Source: Streptomyces althioticus
GTDB taxonomy: Bacteria > Actinomycetota > Actinomycetes > Streptomycetales > Streptomycetaceae
Assembly (NCBI GenBank): GCA_014649355.1
Contig: BMSW01000014.1
Coordinates: 62,001 to 126,000, forward strand
DNA: 64,000 nucleotides
Direction: 5' to 3'
The position numbers and the translations under genes were made by a program. Shown piece by piece: positions 24,195 through 32,763 of the stretch (position 1 is its first letter; every line of letters begins with the position of its first letter). The notes below the pieces were generated by a model that ran no database searches, was not told the DNA's origin, and saw nothing but the letters and a program-made list of their open reading frames with translations.

Positions 24195-26087
24195 ATGAGC
24201 ATGGAGACCACCGCGTGGGCGCAACTGCGCAGCGTCATGACCGCCGAGGACGAGCGCCGGCCCGTCACCCGGGACACCCTGCGCCGCATCGGCGCCTTCG
24301 CCGGCCCGCACCGCCGCAAACTGATCCTGTTCCTGCTGCTCGGCACGGCGACCGCGGCGCTCGCCGTGGCCACGCCCGTGCTCGCCGGGCGGGTGGTGAA
24401 CACGATCGTGTCCGGCGGCGCCCCGGACACGGTGGTGCGTCTGGCGCTGCTCATCGCGCTGATCGCGGTGGTGGAGGCGGCCCTCGGCGTGCTGGGCCGC
24501 CGACTGTCGGCGGCGCTCGGCGAGGATCTCATCCTGGGGCTGCGGACGGCGGTCTTCGACCACGTGCAGCGGATGCCGGTCGCGTTCTTCACACGCACCC
24601 GTACGGGCGCGCTCGTCTCCCGGCTCAACAACGACGTCATCGGAGCCCAGCGGGCGTTCAGCTCCACGCTGTCCACCGTGGTCGCCAACGTCGTCACCCT
24701 GGTCCTCACCCTCGGCGTGATGCTCACCCTGTCCTGGCAGATCACCCTTCTGGCGCTGGTCCTGCTCCCCGTGTTCGTGATTCCGGCGCGGCGCATGGGC
24801 CGCCGGATGGCCGGCCTCCAGCGTGAGGCCGCCACCCTCAACGCGGCCATGGGCACGCGGATGACGGAGCGGTTCTCCGCGCCCGGCGCCACCCTCGTGA
24901 AGCTGTTCGGGCGACCCGAGGAGGAGTCCGAGGAGTTCGCGGTACGAGCACGGCGCGTGCGGGACATCGGCGTGCGGACGGCCACCGCCCAGACGGTGTT
25001 CATCACCGCCCTCACCCTGGTCTCCGCCCTCGCCCTGGCACTGGTCTACGGCCTCGGCGGCCGGCTCGCCCTCTCCGGCACCCTCGACGCCGGCGCGGTC
25101 GTCGCCCTCGCCCTGCTGCTCACCCGCCTGTACGCGCCCCTCACCTCGCTGGCCGGGGCGCGGGTGGAGGTCATGAGCGCGCTGGTGAGCTTCGAGCGGG
25201 TCTTCGAGGTGCTGGACCTCGACCCGCTGATCCGGGAGAAGCCCGACGCCCGCGCGGTGCCCGAGGGGCCGGTCGCCGTGGAGTTCGACGACGTCCGCTT
25301 CGGCTATCCGTCCGCCGACAAGGTCTCCCTCGCCTCCCTGGAGGAGGTCGCCGCGCTCGACACGCGCGGCGGCGAGGAGGTGCTGCACGGCGTCTCCTTC
25401 CGCGCCGAACCCGGGCAGACCGTCGCCCTCGTCGGCTCCTCCGGCGCCGGCAAGTCGACGATCGCGGCCCTGCTGCCGCGGCTGTACGACGTCGACGCGG
25501 GTGCGGTCCGCCTGGGCGGGGCCGACGTACGGGACCTGAGCGCGGCGTCCCTGCGGGCCACGGTCGGCATGGTGACGCAGGACGGTCACCTCTTCCACGA
25601 CACGGTCCGCGCCAACCTGCTGCTGGCGCGGCCGGACGCGGGGGAGGAGGAGCTGTGGGACGCGTTGCGCCGGGCGCGCCTGGACGCGCTGGTGCGGGCG
25701 CTGCCCGACGGGCTCGACACGGTCGTGGGGGAGCGGGGGTACCGGCTCTCCGGCGGGGAGCGGCAGCGGATGACGATCGCGCGGCTGCTGCTGGCACGGC
25801 AGCGGGTCGTCGTTCTCGACGAGGCGACGGCTCATCTGGACAACACGTCCGAGGCGGCGGTGCAGGAGGCGCTCGGGGAGGCGCTGGAGGGGCGGACGGC
25901 GCTGGTGATCGCGCACCGGCTGTCGACCGTGCGGGCGGCCGATCTGATTCTCGTGGTCGAGGCGGGGTGCGTGGTGGAACGCGGGACGCACGAGGAGTTG
26001 CTGGACGCGGGTGGGCGGTACGCGGAGCTGTATCGGACGCAGTTCGAGGGGGAGGAGGAGGGGGTGGATGCGGGGGTGAGTGTGTGA
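24195..26087 (+). CDS. ABC exporter, fused membrane and ATPase half-transporter
   Basis: The 630-residue protein has an N-terminal six-helix exporter domain (about residues 30-330) and a C-terminal nucleotide-binding domain. The ATPase motifs are intact: Walker A GSSGAGKS (about 413-420), Q-loop VTQDG, signature LSGGERQR (about 517-524), Walker B VVVLDEA and H-loop IAHRLS. It should work as a homodimer or heterodimer exporting drugs or lipids. The leaderless ATG sits 7 nt after the -10 of a MerR-type promoter. In S. coelicolor an ABC exporter gene near idh belongs to the SoxR redox regulon. Order and operator here make this the likely counterpart, which would mean induction by redox-active compounds. 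Confidence 0.92.
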   Translation: MSMETTAWAQLRSVMTAEDERRPVTRDTLRRIGAFAGPHRRKLILFLLLGTATAALAVATPVLAGRVVNTIVSGGAPDTVVRLALLIALIAVVEAALGVLGRRLSAALGEDLILGLRTAVFDHVQRMPVAFFTRTRTGALVSRLNNDVIGAQRAFSSTLSTVVANVVTLVLTLGVMLTLSWQITLLALVLLPVFVIPARRMGRRMAGLQREAATLNAAMGTRMTERFSAPGATLVKLFGRPEEESEEFAVRARRVRDIGVRTATAQTVFITALTLVSALALALVYGLGGRLALSGTLDAGAVVALALLLTRLYAPLTSLAGARVEVMSALVSFERVFEVLDLDPLIREKPDARAVPEGPVAVEFDDVRFGYPSADKVSLASLEEVAALDTRGGEEVLHGVSFRAEPGQTVALVGSSGAGKSTIAALLPRLYDVDAGAVRLGGADVRDLSAASLRATVGMVTQDGHLFHDTVRANLLLARPDAGEEELWDALRRARLDALVRALPDGLDTVVGERGYRLSGGERQRMTIARLLLARQRVVVLDEATAHLDNTSEAAVQEALGEALEGRTALVIAHRLSTVRAADLILVVEAGCVVERGTHEELLDAGGRYAELYRTQFEGEEEGVDAGVSV

Positions 26088-26118
26088 GGGGAGGGGCTGG
26101 GCGGGGCGTGGGGCGTTT

Positions 26119-26434
26119 TGCGCAGTTCCCCGCGCCCCTGGAGTCGTGCGTTCTGCGGGCCGGTGGGGGTTGGTCGCGCAGTTCCCCGCGCCCCTGTCCG
26201 GGCTTGCCTTGCTGGGCACGTGCGGGTGGGTGGGGGTTGGTCGCGCAGTTCCCCGCGCCCCTGGAGTCGCCCCCTCTGCGGGTCGGTGGGGGCTGGTCGC
26301 GCAGTTCCCCGCGCCCCTGTCCGGGCTTGCCTTGCTGGGCACGTGCGGGTGGGTAGGGGCTGGTCGCGCCGTTCCCCGCGCCCCTGAAGGCGCTTCTTCT
26401 GGGGGCTGGTTGGGTAGCCCCCCCCGCGCCCCTG
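26119..26434. repeat. 123-bp tandem array carrying dispersed repeat cores
   Basis: Five close copies and one decayed copy of the core CGCGCAGTTCCCCGCGCCCC (followed by TG) begin at 26119, 26175, 26242, 26298 and 26365, with the decayed one near 26413. Copies 1, 3 and 5, and copies 2 and 4, are exactly 123 bp apart. Copies 2 and 4 share the same flank, TCCGGGCTTGCC onward. The array fills the gap between two convergent genes. Confidence 0.85.
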
Positions 26435-26471
26435 AGGGGGTGCAGGCGGGGATGTCCGCCTGCACCCCCTC
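26434..26471. terminator. Strong hairpin at the secDF 3' end
   Basis: GAGGGGGTGCAGGCGG-GGATGT-CCGCCTGCACCCCCTC is a perfect 16-bp stem, 3 nt from the secDF stop. It can serve both the minus-strand secDF and the plus-strand ABC transcript. Confidence 0.88.
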
Positions 26472-26474
26472 GGG

Positions 26475-28757
26475 TCATACCTCGGTCGTCGTGCGCTCCG
26501 TTCGGGGGGTCGGTTTGCGGGGGGCGGTTCGGCGGGGCCGCTTTCCGCCGCCCGCGCGGGCGTCCAGCTCGATCGCGAGGGGAGACGCGGTGAGGACCGA
26601 CGAGTACGTGCCGACCAGCATGCCGATCAGCAGCGCCAGGGAGAAGTCCGTGAGCGAGTCGCCGCCCAGCAGGGCCAGTGCGGCCAGGATGAAGATCACG
26701 CCGATGCCCGTGTTCACCGTCCGCGGCACCGTCTGCAGGATCGCCTGGTTGGTGACCTGCGCCAGCGGCGCCTTCGCGTCCTTGCGCCACAGTTCGCGGA
26801 TGCGGTCGAAGACCACCACGGAGTCGTTCACCGAGTAGCCGATCACGGTGAGCAGCGCCGCCAGGAACACACCGTCGACCGGCTTCCCCAGCCAGGCGAA
26901 GATGCCGGTGAGGATCACCACGTCGTGCGCCAGCGCGGCCACCGCGCCCGTGCCGAACATCCACCGGAACCGCACGGCGAGGTACAGAAGCTGGGCGGTG
27001 AGGGCGAGCCCGAGCGCGATCAGCGCGTTGCGCCGCAGCTCGTCGCCGAGGCTCGGGCCGATCAGTTCGTCGCGGACCTTCTCCGCGCCGCCGCCGACCT
27101 CGGCGACGGTCTCCTCGACCTTCACCGCCTCCTCGTTGGTCAGTTCCTCGGTACGCACCGTCAGACCGCTGTCCCCGGAGGACTGCACGACGGCCTGCGG
27201 GAAACCGGCGTCGGCGAGCGCGGCGCGTGCCCGGTCCGGGTCGACGGTCTGCTCCGTGGAGTACTCGATCAGCCGGCCGCCGGTGAACTCCACGCCGAAG
27301 TTCAGCCCGCGTACGACGATGCCCGCGGCGGCGACGGCCAGGACGACCGCGGACACGGCCAGCCAGCGGCGGGGACGCCGCATCAGCTGCGGGTCGCGGC
27401 GGGTGAGGTAGGCACGGACCCGGCCGACGGAGGCCAGCCCCGTGACCGCGGGGCGCCGGTGCACCCAGCGGCGCGCCACCGCGAACTCGGCGAGCACCCG
27501 GGTGATCACCAGGGCGCTGATCATGGACGCCAGCACACCGATGCCGAGCGTGACGCCGAAGCCCTTCACCGGGCCGGACGCCAGCACGAACAGCAGCGCC
27601 GCCGCGATGAGCGTGGTGACGTTGGAGTCCGCGATCGCGCTGAACGCGCCCTTGAAACCGGCGGTCAGGGCCGAGCGGCCACTGGGCCGGTTGCGCTTGG
27701 CGTACTCCTCCCGGGCGCGTTCGAAGACCAGCACGTTCGCGTCGACGGCCATGCCGATGGCCAGCACGAAACCGGCGAGGCCGGGCAGCGTCAGCGTCGC
27801 GCCGAGGGCGGCGAGACCTGCGTAGGAGATCAGGCCGTAGCAGAGCAGGGCCACGACCGCGAGGAGGCCCATGAGGCGGTAGACGACGAGAACGAACAGC
27901 GCCGTGAGGGCGGTGCCGACGACGGCGGCCCAGGCGCTGGCGCGGATGGCCTCGGCACCCAGCGTCGGGCCGACGGTCCGCTGCTCCACCGTCTCCACCG
28001 GCACCGGCAGCGCGCCGCCGTGCACCAGCAGTGCGAGCTCCTTCGCCTCGTCGCTGGTGAACGAGCCGGTGATCTGCGTCGACCCGCCGGTGATGCCCGC
28101 ACCGCACGCCACGGACGGGTCGACCTGCGGCGAAGAGATGATCTTGTCGTCGAGGACGATGGCCACCCGGCGCTGCGGGTCGCCCGCCGGGTGGCAGGCG
28201 GCCTCACCGGTCAGCCGGGCCCAGCCCTTGCCGTCCTCGAAGTCGACGGTGACGTGCCAGCCTGCCCCGCTCTGCGGGTCGAAGCGGGACTCGGCGCTCT
28301 TGACGTCCTGGCCGCTGAGCGCGGCCTTGCCGAGGTGCAGCCTCTCGCCGGACTCGTCGGGCAGCACCCGCTCGCCCTGCGGCAGCTTCTCCGCGTCCCC
28401 CGTGCCCGGCCCCTTCACCGGGTGCACGGAGAGCTGCGCGGTGCGGCCCAGCACGTCGGCCGCCTTCCGCGGGTCCTGTACGCCCGGCAGCTCGACGATG
28501 ATCCGCTGGTCGCCGGAGCGGACGATGGTGGGCTCGGCGACGCCGAGGGCGTCGATCCGGCCGCGCAGCACCTCCAGGGTGCGGTCGGTGGCCTCGGCGT
28601 CGGCCTCCAGGGTCTCGGTGGAACGGGTCTCCAGCACGATCTGGGTGCCGCCCCGCAGGTCCAGTCCGAGGCGGACGGGGACGGTGACGGCGACGAACAC
28701 GGACACGGCGATCACGGCTAGCGCGAACAACGCCCTGACGCGGGCGGGACGTTTCAC
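26475..28757 (-). CDS. secDF: Fused protein translocase subunit SecDF
   Basis: The 760-residue protein joins SecD and SecF. The SecD half has the first membrane helix, DLRGGTQIVLE (residues 33-43), a periplasmic P1-like domain and GFVLAIGMAVDANVLVFER. The SecF half has LNFGVEFTGGRLIEY, then SVNDSVVVFDRIRE. SecDF uses the proton gradient to help pull secreted proteins out of SecYEG. Streptomyces usually also has separate secD and secF elsewhere, so this would be a paralogue. The GTG at 28757 has GGAGG 5 nt upstream. It is followed by a strong hairpin. Upstream on the same strand are a small secreted protein and a two-component pair, which may form one long unit. Confidence 0.95.
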   Translation of the reverse strand: MKRPARVRALFALAVIAVSVFVAVTVPVRLGLDLRGGTQIVLETRSTETLEADAEATDRTLEVLRGRIDALGVAEPTIVRSGDQRIIVELPGVQDPRKAADVLGRTAQLSVHPVKGPGTGDAEKLPQGERVLPDESGERLHLGKAALSGQDVKSAESRFDPQSGAGWHVTVDFEDGKGWARLTGEAACHPAGDPQRRVAIVLDDKIISSPQVDPSVACGAGITGGSTQITGSFTSDEAKELALLVHGGALPVPVETVEQRTVGPTLGAEAIRASAWAAVVGTALTALFVLVVYRLMGLLAVVALLCYGLISYAGLAALGATLTLPGLAGFVLAIGMAVDANVLVFERAREEYAKRNRPSGRSALTAGFKGAFSAIADSNVTTLIAAALLFVLASGPVKGFGVTLGIGVLASMISALVITRVLAEFAVARRWVHRRPAVTGLASVGRVRAYLTRRDPQLMRRPRRWLAVSAVVLAVAAAGIVVRGLNFGVEFTGGRLIEYSTEQTVDPDRARAALADAGFPQAVVQSSGDSGLTVRTEELTNEEAVKVEETVAEVGGGAEKVRDELIGPSLGDELRRNALIALGLALTAQLLYLAVRFRWMFGTGAVAALAHDVVILTGIFAWLGKPVDGVFLAALLTVIGYSVNDSVVVFDRIRELWRKDAKAPLAQVTNQAILQTVPRTVNTGIGVIFILAALALLGGDSLTDFSLALLIGMLVGTYSSVLTASPLAIELDARAGGGKRPRRTAPRKPTPRTERTTTEV

Positions 28758-28779
28758 AGATGCCTCCAGCAAGGCACAC

Positions 28780-28797
28780 GTGCCCGTCGGCGGGCAC
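28780..28797. terminator. Short hairpin between small secreted gene and secDF
   Basis: GTGCCCG-TCGG-CGGGCAC is a 7-bp perfect stem in the 65-bp gap. It could attenuate read-through from the two-component operon into secDF. Confidence 0.4.
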
Positions 28798-28822
28798 GCG
28801 GAAAGCGGAAATGGGGGACGGC

Positions 28823-29254
28823 TCAGGTGCTGGAGGCGGCGGGCGGCGCCCGCCCCAGGTCCGCCGGGACGTGCGCGGCGGCGGGCGGCGCGTGACCGGC
28901 CGCGGGAGCGGGACGCGCGGGCCGGGGCGGGACGCGCGGGGTGTACGCGGGCGTGAACAGCAGGGGACCGGCGGCCGTGTCCTGCCTGCCGGCGTCCCGC
29001 TCCGGCCGGGCGAGCACCGTACGGGCGGCGACGTACGCCTCGTCGCTGTGCGGCTGCGTCCCGGAGGAGTACGTCGGCGTGCCGGGGGACGCCGGGAAGT
29101 AGGCGGGGGCGGCCGGGCCCGCCGCGACGGCCGACGCGGGAGCCGCGCCCGAGGTGAAACCGAGGGTCAGCAGCACGGCCGCGAACGCGGCCAGGACGGC
29201 GGCGGCGGCTCTCAGCGGAAGCCGGGCGGCACGGCCCGGGGCGTGGGGAGTCAA
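28823..29254 (-). CDS. Small secreted or membrane-anchored Pro/Ala-rich protein
   Basis: I do not recognise a family. The 143-residue protein has a signal-like N-terminus (about residues 10-42, ending TSGAAPASAVAA), then a Pro/Ala-rich low-complexity chain with no cysteines. The only available start is a TTG whose TTGA overlaps the stop of the response regulator gene. Translation would then be coupled to the two-component pair. The frame has normal high third-position GC. It may be an exported product controlled by, or an accessory sensor of, that system. It could also be a non-translated remnant. Confidence 0.55.
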   Translation of the reverse strand: MTPHAPGRAARLPLRAAAAVLAAFAAVLLTLGFTSGAAPASAVAAGPAAPAYFPASPGTPTYSSGTQPHSDEAYVAARTVLARPERDAGRQDTAAGPLLFTPAYTPRVPPRPARPAPAAGHAPPAAAHVPADLGRAPPAASST

Positions 29255-29943
29255 GGTTCCACGAGCCCCGCGCGGATCGCGTAACGCGTCAGTTCGAGGC
29301 GGTCCCGCAGCCCCAGCTTGTGCAGCAGGTTCTCCCGGTGCCGCTGCACCGTCTTGACGCTGATGAACAGCAGTTCCGCGATCTCCTTCGACGAGTGGCC
29401 CTCGGCGACCAGCTTCAGCACCTCCTCCTCACGCGGAGTGAGGAGCTGCTCCGGCGCCTCCTCGCCGTGCCGCACCCGGTCCAGGTAGTTGCGGATCAGG
29501 GCGGTCACCGCCCCCGGGTACAGGAACGGCTCGTCCCGCATCGCCGCCCGGCAGGCGGCGACCAGGTCACGGTCGGCGACGGACTTCAGGACGTAGCCGC
29601 CCGCCCCGGCCTTCAGCGCCTGGAACAGGTACTGCTCGTTGTCGTGCATCGTCAGCATCAGGATGCGCAGCCCCGGCTTCAGCGAGGTCAGCTCCCGCGC
29701 CGCCTGGAGACCGGTCAGCCGCGGCATGGCGATGTCCAGCACCGCGAGGTCCACGTCGTGGGTGCGGGCCATGGCGATCGCCTCGGCCCCGTCGCCCGCC
29801 TCGGCGACCACCTCCAGGTCCGGCTCCCGGTCGAGGATGAGCCGGACTCCGCGCCGCACCAGCGCGTGGTCGTCGGCGAGGAGGATGCGGATCTTCTCCG
29901 CGGAGCGGTCCGCGTGGTCCGCGTGGATGTCCTGGTCGTTCAT
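29251..29943 (-). CDS. NarL/FixJ-family response regulator
   Basis: The 230-residue protein has a receiver domain with acidic pocket DD (residues 24-25) and phospho-acceptor Asp70 in LAVLDIAMPRLTG. The conserved Lys lies in YVLKSV. A LuxR-type helix-turn-helix sits at the C-terminus (LTPREEEVLKLVAEGHSSKEIAELLFISVKTVQRHRENLLHKLG). It overlaps the histidine kinase gene upstream by 4 nt, so the two are a cognate pair. An array of GGGTCC/GGACCC half-sites lies upstream of the kinase gene and of the divergent DksA-like operon, and may be its target. Confidence 0.95.
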   Translation of the reverse strand: MNDQDIHADHADRSAEKIRILLADDHALVRRGVRLILDREPDLEVVAEAGDGAEAIAMARTHDVDLAVLDIAMPRLTGLQAARELTSLKPGLRILMLTMHDNEQYLFQALKAGAGGYVLKSVADRDLVAACRAAMRDEPFLYPGAVTALIRNYLDRVRHGEEAPEQLLTPREEEVLKLVAEGHSSKEIAELLFISVKTVQRHRENLLHKLGLRDRLELTRYAIRAGLVEP

Positions 29944-30917
29944 GACTGCTTCCTGACGGCCGGCACGGTCAGCCGGATTCGGGTACCGGTTCCTGTGGCG
30001 GAGGCCTCGTCCGGGCTCCAGACGTCCAGAGTGGCCCCGATCAGCAGCGCACGCTCACGCATTCCGCGAAGTCCCGCGCCCTCTCGGGCGGCGCCGATGC
30101 CGCGCCCGTCGTCGGCCACCTCCAGCACGACGGCGTCCCCGGCGGTGCGCAGGGCCACCTCCACCCGGCGGGCCTCGGCGTGCCGGGCCGCGTTGGTGAG
30201 GCCCTCCTGCGCCACCCGGTAGATCACCAGCTCCGTCTCCTGGTCCAGCGCGGGCAGGTCCGGGTCGAAGCGGCGCGCCACACGCAGCCCGGTGTGCGTG
30301 GAGAACTCCGTCGTCAGCGACGTCACCGCGCTCACCAGACCGAGGTCGTCCAGCACCCCGGGGCGCAGCCGGCGCACCAGCCGCCGTACCTCGTCCAGGC
30401 TGCCGCGGGTGATCTCCTGCGCCTGCTGCAGTTCCTCGCGCAGCGGCTCGGACGCCTCGTCGGACGCCCGCTTCAGGGCCAGCAGCACGGCCGTCATGCT
30501 CTGGCCCACCTCGTCGTGCAGCTCCTGGGCGATACGGCGCCGCTCACCCTCCTGGGCGAGGATCGCGCGGGCGCTGCTCGCGGCGCGTTCCCCCTCGAGG
30601 CGCTCCAGCATCGCGTTGAAGGTGCTCACCAGCTCGGCCACCTCACCGCCGCCCCGCACGGGCAGCCGCTGGCCGGGGCGCAGCAGGTCGACGGTGGTCA
30701 TCAGCCGGGTCACGCGGTCCAGCGGGGCGAGTCCGATGCGCAGCAGTGCCGCGTTGGCGACGAGCATCACGACGAGACCGCCGACGAGGATCACCGCCTC
30801 CGTCAGCAGCACCGGCACGGACACGGTCACCGGAGCCCACAGCAACAGCGCCGTGGCGCTGCCGAGCACCACGGCGTTCAGACCGAAGATCCGCCAGTAC
30901 AGGGACACGGAGGTCAC
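29940..30917 (-). CDS. Sensor histidine kinase, HisKA_3 type
   Basis: The 325-residue protein has two N-terminal membrane helices (about residues 9-30 and 37-58), then a HAMP-like linker (GLAPLDRVTRLMTTVDLLRPG). The phospho-acceptor is His134 in RRIAQELHDEVGQS. A HATPase_c domain follows, with DDGRGIG and GLRGMRERA. It phosphorylates the NarL-type regulator encoded next. There is almost no extracytoplasmic domain, so the signal is probably intramembrane or cytoplasmic. The GTG start has AGGAAGG upstream. It is divergent from the DksA/MreB-like operon across a 289-bp gap that holds repeated GGGTCC boxes. Confidence 0.93.
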   Translation of the reverse strand: MTSVSLYWRIFGLNAVVLGSATALLLWAPVTVSVPVLLTEAVILVGGLVVMLVANAALLRIGLAPLDRVTRLMTTVDLLRPGQRLPVRGGGEVAELVSTFNAMLERLEGERAASSARAILAQEGERRRIAQELHDEVGQSMTAVLLALKRASDEASEPLREELQQAQEITRGSLDEVRRLVRRLRPGVLDDLGLVSAVTSLTTEFSTHTGLRVARRFDPDLPALDQETELVIYRVAQEGLTNAARHAEARRVEVALRTAGDAVVLEVADDGRGIGAAREGAGLRGMRERALLIGATLDVWSPDEASATGTGTRIRLTVPAVRKQS

Positions 30918-31032
30918 GCCTTCCTCTTTCTCGTCTGCCTCTACTGTCGGTCACCGCGGCCCCTGATGCGGCAGCGACCCCCTGTCCCGGGCGGACACCG
31001 GCCAGCCTGCCCGGTCCGCACCGACCGGGTCG

Positions 31033-31128
31033 ATGGGCCCCACAGCCCATTTCCCCTCGGCCGGCGGACCCATGCCGCACGGGGTGGGTCCTCGGACCCC
31101 GCGGAGATGGGTCCCGCGCCCGATGGGA
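31033..31128. promoter_or_regulatory. Array of ATGGGTCC / GGACCCAT half-sites
   Basis: Half-sites in both orientations occur at 31033 (ATGGGCC), 31045 (GCCCAT), 31066 (GGACCCA), 31085 (TGGGTCC), 31094 (GGACCC), 31107 (ATGGGTCC) and 31123 (ATGGGAA). The 31066/31085 and 31094/31109 pairs form inverted repeats. They lie in the divergent gap next to a NarL-type regulator operon. Confidence 0.5.
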
Positions 31129-31206
31129 AGACGGACGGGCCCGGGCCATGGTGGAAGCGTCATCCCGTACATCTCCCACGTCACCCATGCCTTCCAGGAG
31201 GAACAC

Positions 31207-31530
31207 GTGTCGCTCGACCTGCCCCGCACCGACCCCCGTGCCGCGAACCTCGCCGCGGACGAGGTCCGCCGGCGTCTGGAGCACGCCCGAACGACCAGGC
31301 TCGCTCAGCTCAAGGCGCTGGACGAAACCGGGGCCGCCCCGGGCGACCACCTGATGTCGAACCAGAAGGACGCCATCAAGCGGGTCCTCCAGGAGATCGA
31401 CGAGGCCTTCGCCCGCGTGGAGGACGGCAGCTACGGCACCTGCCTGGGCTGCTCGAAGCCGGTACCGCCGGAGCGGCTGGAGATCCTGCCGCACACCCGG
31501 TACTGCGTCGGCTGCCAGCGCGCGGCCTGA
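31207..31530 (+). CDS. TraR/DksA-type C4 zinc-finger protein
   Basis: The 107-residue protein has helical segments (about residues 10-70), then a DksA-type zinc finger CLGC-X17-CVGC near the C-terminus (GTCLGCSKPVPPERL, then TRYCVGC). DksA-like proteins enter the RNA polymerase secondary channel and tune promoters with ppGpp. This one is shorter than DksA, like many TraR-type members. The GTG at 31207 has AGGAGG 6 nt upstream. A second member and an MreB-like gene follow on the same strand; 67 nt separate the first two. Confidence 0.88.
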   Translation: MSLDLPRTDPRAANLAADEVRRRLEHARTTRLAQLKALDETGAAPGDHLMSNQKDAIKRVLQEIDEAFARVEDGSYGTCLGCSKPVPPERLEILPHTRYCVGCQRAA

Positions 31531-31597
31531 CCCGCACCGCGGCCTGCCCCGCACCCCCGCACGTCCGTCCGCCCCGCTCTGCCCGAGAGGTGCAGTG

Positions 31598-31963
31598 GTG
31601 ACCCATCAGACCATCGGCGAGCACGACGAGATCCTCAGCGCCGAGGACCTCGCCGCGCTCCGCGAGAACCTGCACGAACAGCTGCTGTTCCGCCGCGAAC
31701 AGCTGCGGCAGTTCGCCACGGTGAGCCGTGCCGACGCCCGCCGCGTGCGCGAGGACGCCGCGCAGGTCGAGGTCGGCGTCAAGCTCGCCGCGTCGGCCCG
31801 CATGGTGCTCGCCGACGTCGAGGAGGCGCTGTCCCGGATGGACTCCGGGACGTACGGCGTCTGCCACCTCTGCCGCCGTCCGGTGGAGCGCCACCGCCTG
31901 CTGATAGTCCCCCAGGCCCGCTACTGCGGGCGCTGCCAGCAGGTGCGCGAGGCCGGCCGGTGA
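31598..31963 (+). CDS. TraR/DksA-type C4 zinc-finger protein, second copy
   Basis: The 121-residue protein has a longer helical N-terminal part than its neighbour (LAALRENLHEQLLFRREQLRQF, then VEVGVKLAASARMVLADVEEALSRM) and a C4 finger CHLC-X17-CGRC. It may contact RNA polymerase or act through its zinc finger. Two adjacent GTG codons (31595, 31598) are possible; the second is better spaced from GAGAGG. Its TGA overlaps the GTG of the MreB-like gene, so translation is coupled. Two different DksA-like proteins in one operon suggest specialised rather than global roles. Confidence 0.88.
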   Translation: MTHQTIGEHDEILSAEDLAALRENLHEQLLFRREQLRQFATVSRADARRVREDAAQVEVGVKLAASARMVLADVEEALSRMDSGTYGVCHLCRRPVERHRLLIVPQARYCGRCQQVREAGR

Positions 31964-32763
31964 CCGTGATCCGGCACCCCCGGCCGGCTCCCGTACGGCA
32001 CCGGCACTGGCCGCTGTGCAGGCGCTGCTCAGGTCTCGCTCTCGACCTGGGCAGCGCCCGCACCCGCGCGTTCGTCGCCGGACGGGGCATGGTCCTGGAC
32101 GTGCCCACGGTCACGTTCCCCGGGTCGGGAGCCGTCCATCCCGTCCAGCGCGGCACCATCGTCGACACCCCCGGCACCGCCCGCATGCTGGAGCGGCTGC
32201 TCGGCCACCGCCTGCCGCGCATCGGCCGCCCGCTGGTCGTCGTCACCTCCCCGGTGCTCGGCGGTCCCGCCTACCGCGCCGCGGCCCGTACGGCCGTCGA
32301 GGTGCTCCGCCCGCGCGCCGTCCTGACGGTCCCCGGCGCGCGGGCGGTCGCGCTGGCCGCGGGCGCCGACCACGTCCGGCCGCTGCTGGTGGCCGACATC
32401 GGCGCGCATCTCACCGAGGTGGTGCTGCTCGCCGACGGCGCGGTCACCGACGCCCGGCGCACCGCCCTGGGCACCGCCGACCTGTCCGACGACACGCCGG
32501 GAGAGCTGATCACGGACGCGGTGATCGGCATGGTGACGGAGATGCTGCGCCAGGACCGCACCTCCCTCACGCGCACCGCGCTGCGCCGCGGCGTGCTGCT
32601 GGCCGGCGGGGGAGCGCTGCGTCCTGACATCACCGGCGGACTGCCGGGCGGCCTCAACTGCGCGGTGCAGCCGGTGCCGTCCCCGCACACCGCCGCCGTC
32701 CGCGGCGCGGCGGGCCTGCTGACGGCGGCGCACCGGCACCCGTCGGCGGACGGGGGCCTCTGA
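31960..32763 (+). CDS. MreB-like actin-family protein, short form
   Basis: The 267-residue protein has actin-fold phosphate and adenosine motifs: LALDLGSARTRAFVAG (about residues 26-41), VADIGAHLTEVVLLADG (about 144-160) and VLLAGGGALRPD (about 210-221). It is some 70 residues shorter than MreB, so at least one subdomain is reduced. S. coelicolor has mreB, mbl and a third short MreB-like gene, and this matches the third type. The first two build the spore wall; the role of the third is not clear to me. It is coupled to the second DksA-like gene by GTGA. The odd Cys-containing lead (WPLCRRCSG) may be a remnant finger. Confidence 0.82.
   Translation: MTVIRHPRPAPVRHRHWPLCRRCSGLALDLGSARTRAFVAGRGMVLDVPTVTFPGSGAVHPVQRGTIVDTPGTARMLERLLGHRLPRIGRPLVVVTSPVLGGPAYRAAARTAVEVLRPRAVLTVPGARAVALAAGADHVRPLLVADIGAHLTEVVLLADGAVTDARRTALGTADLSDDTPGELITDAVIGMVTEMLRQDRTSLTRTALRRGVLLAGGGALRPDITGGLPGGLNCAVQPVPSPHTAAVRGAAGLLTAAHRHPSADGGL

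Noticed and set aside
26119..26434. Direct repeats considered as CRISPR
   Set aside because: The intervals between cores are themselves repeated rather than unique spacers, and no cas genes are present. The same holds for the arrays at 17434, 32808, 37681 and 53644.
23124..26465. Single minus-strand open frame of 1113 codons
   Set aside because: Only its last 348 codons (from 24170) are a gene. The rest runs antisense through the ABC exporter and the intergenic repeats.
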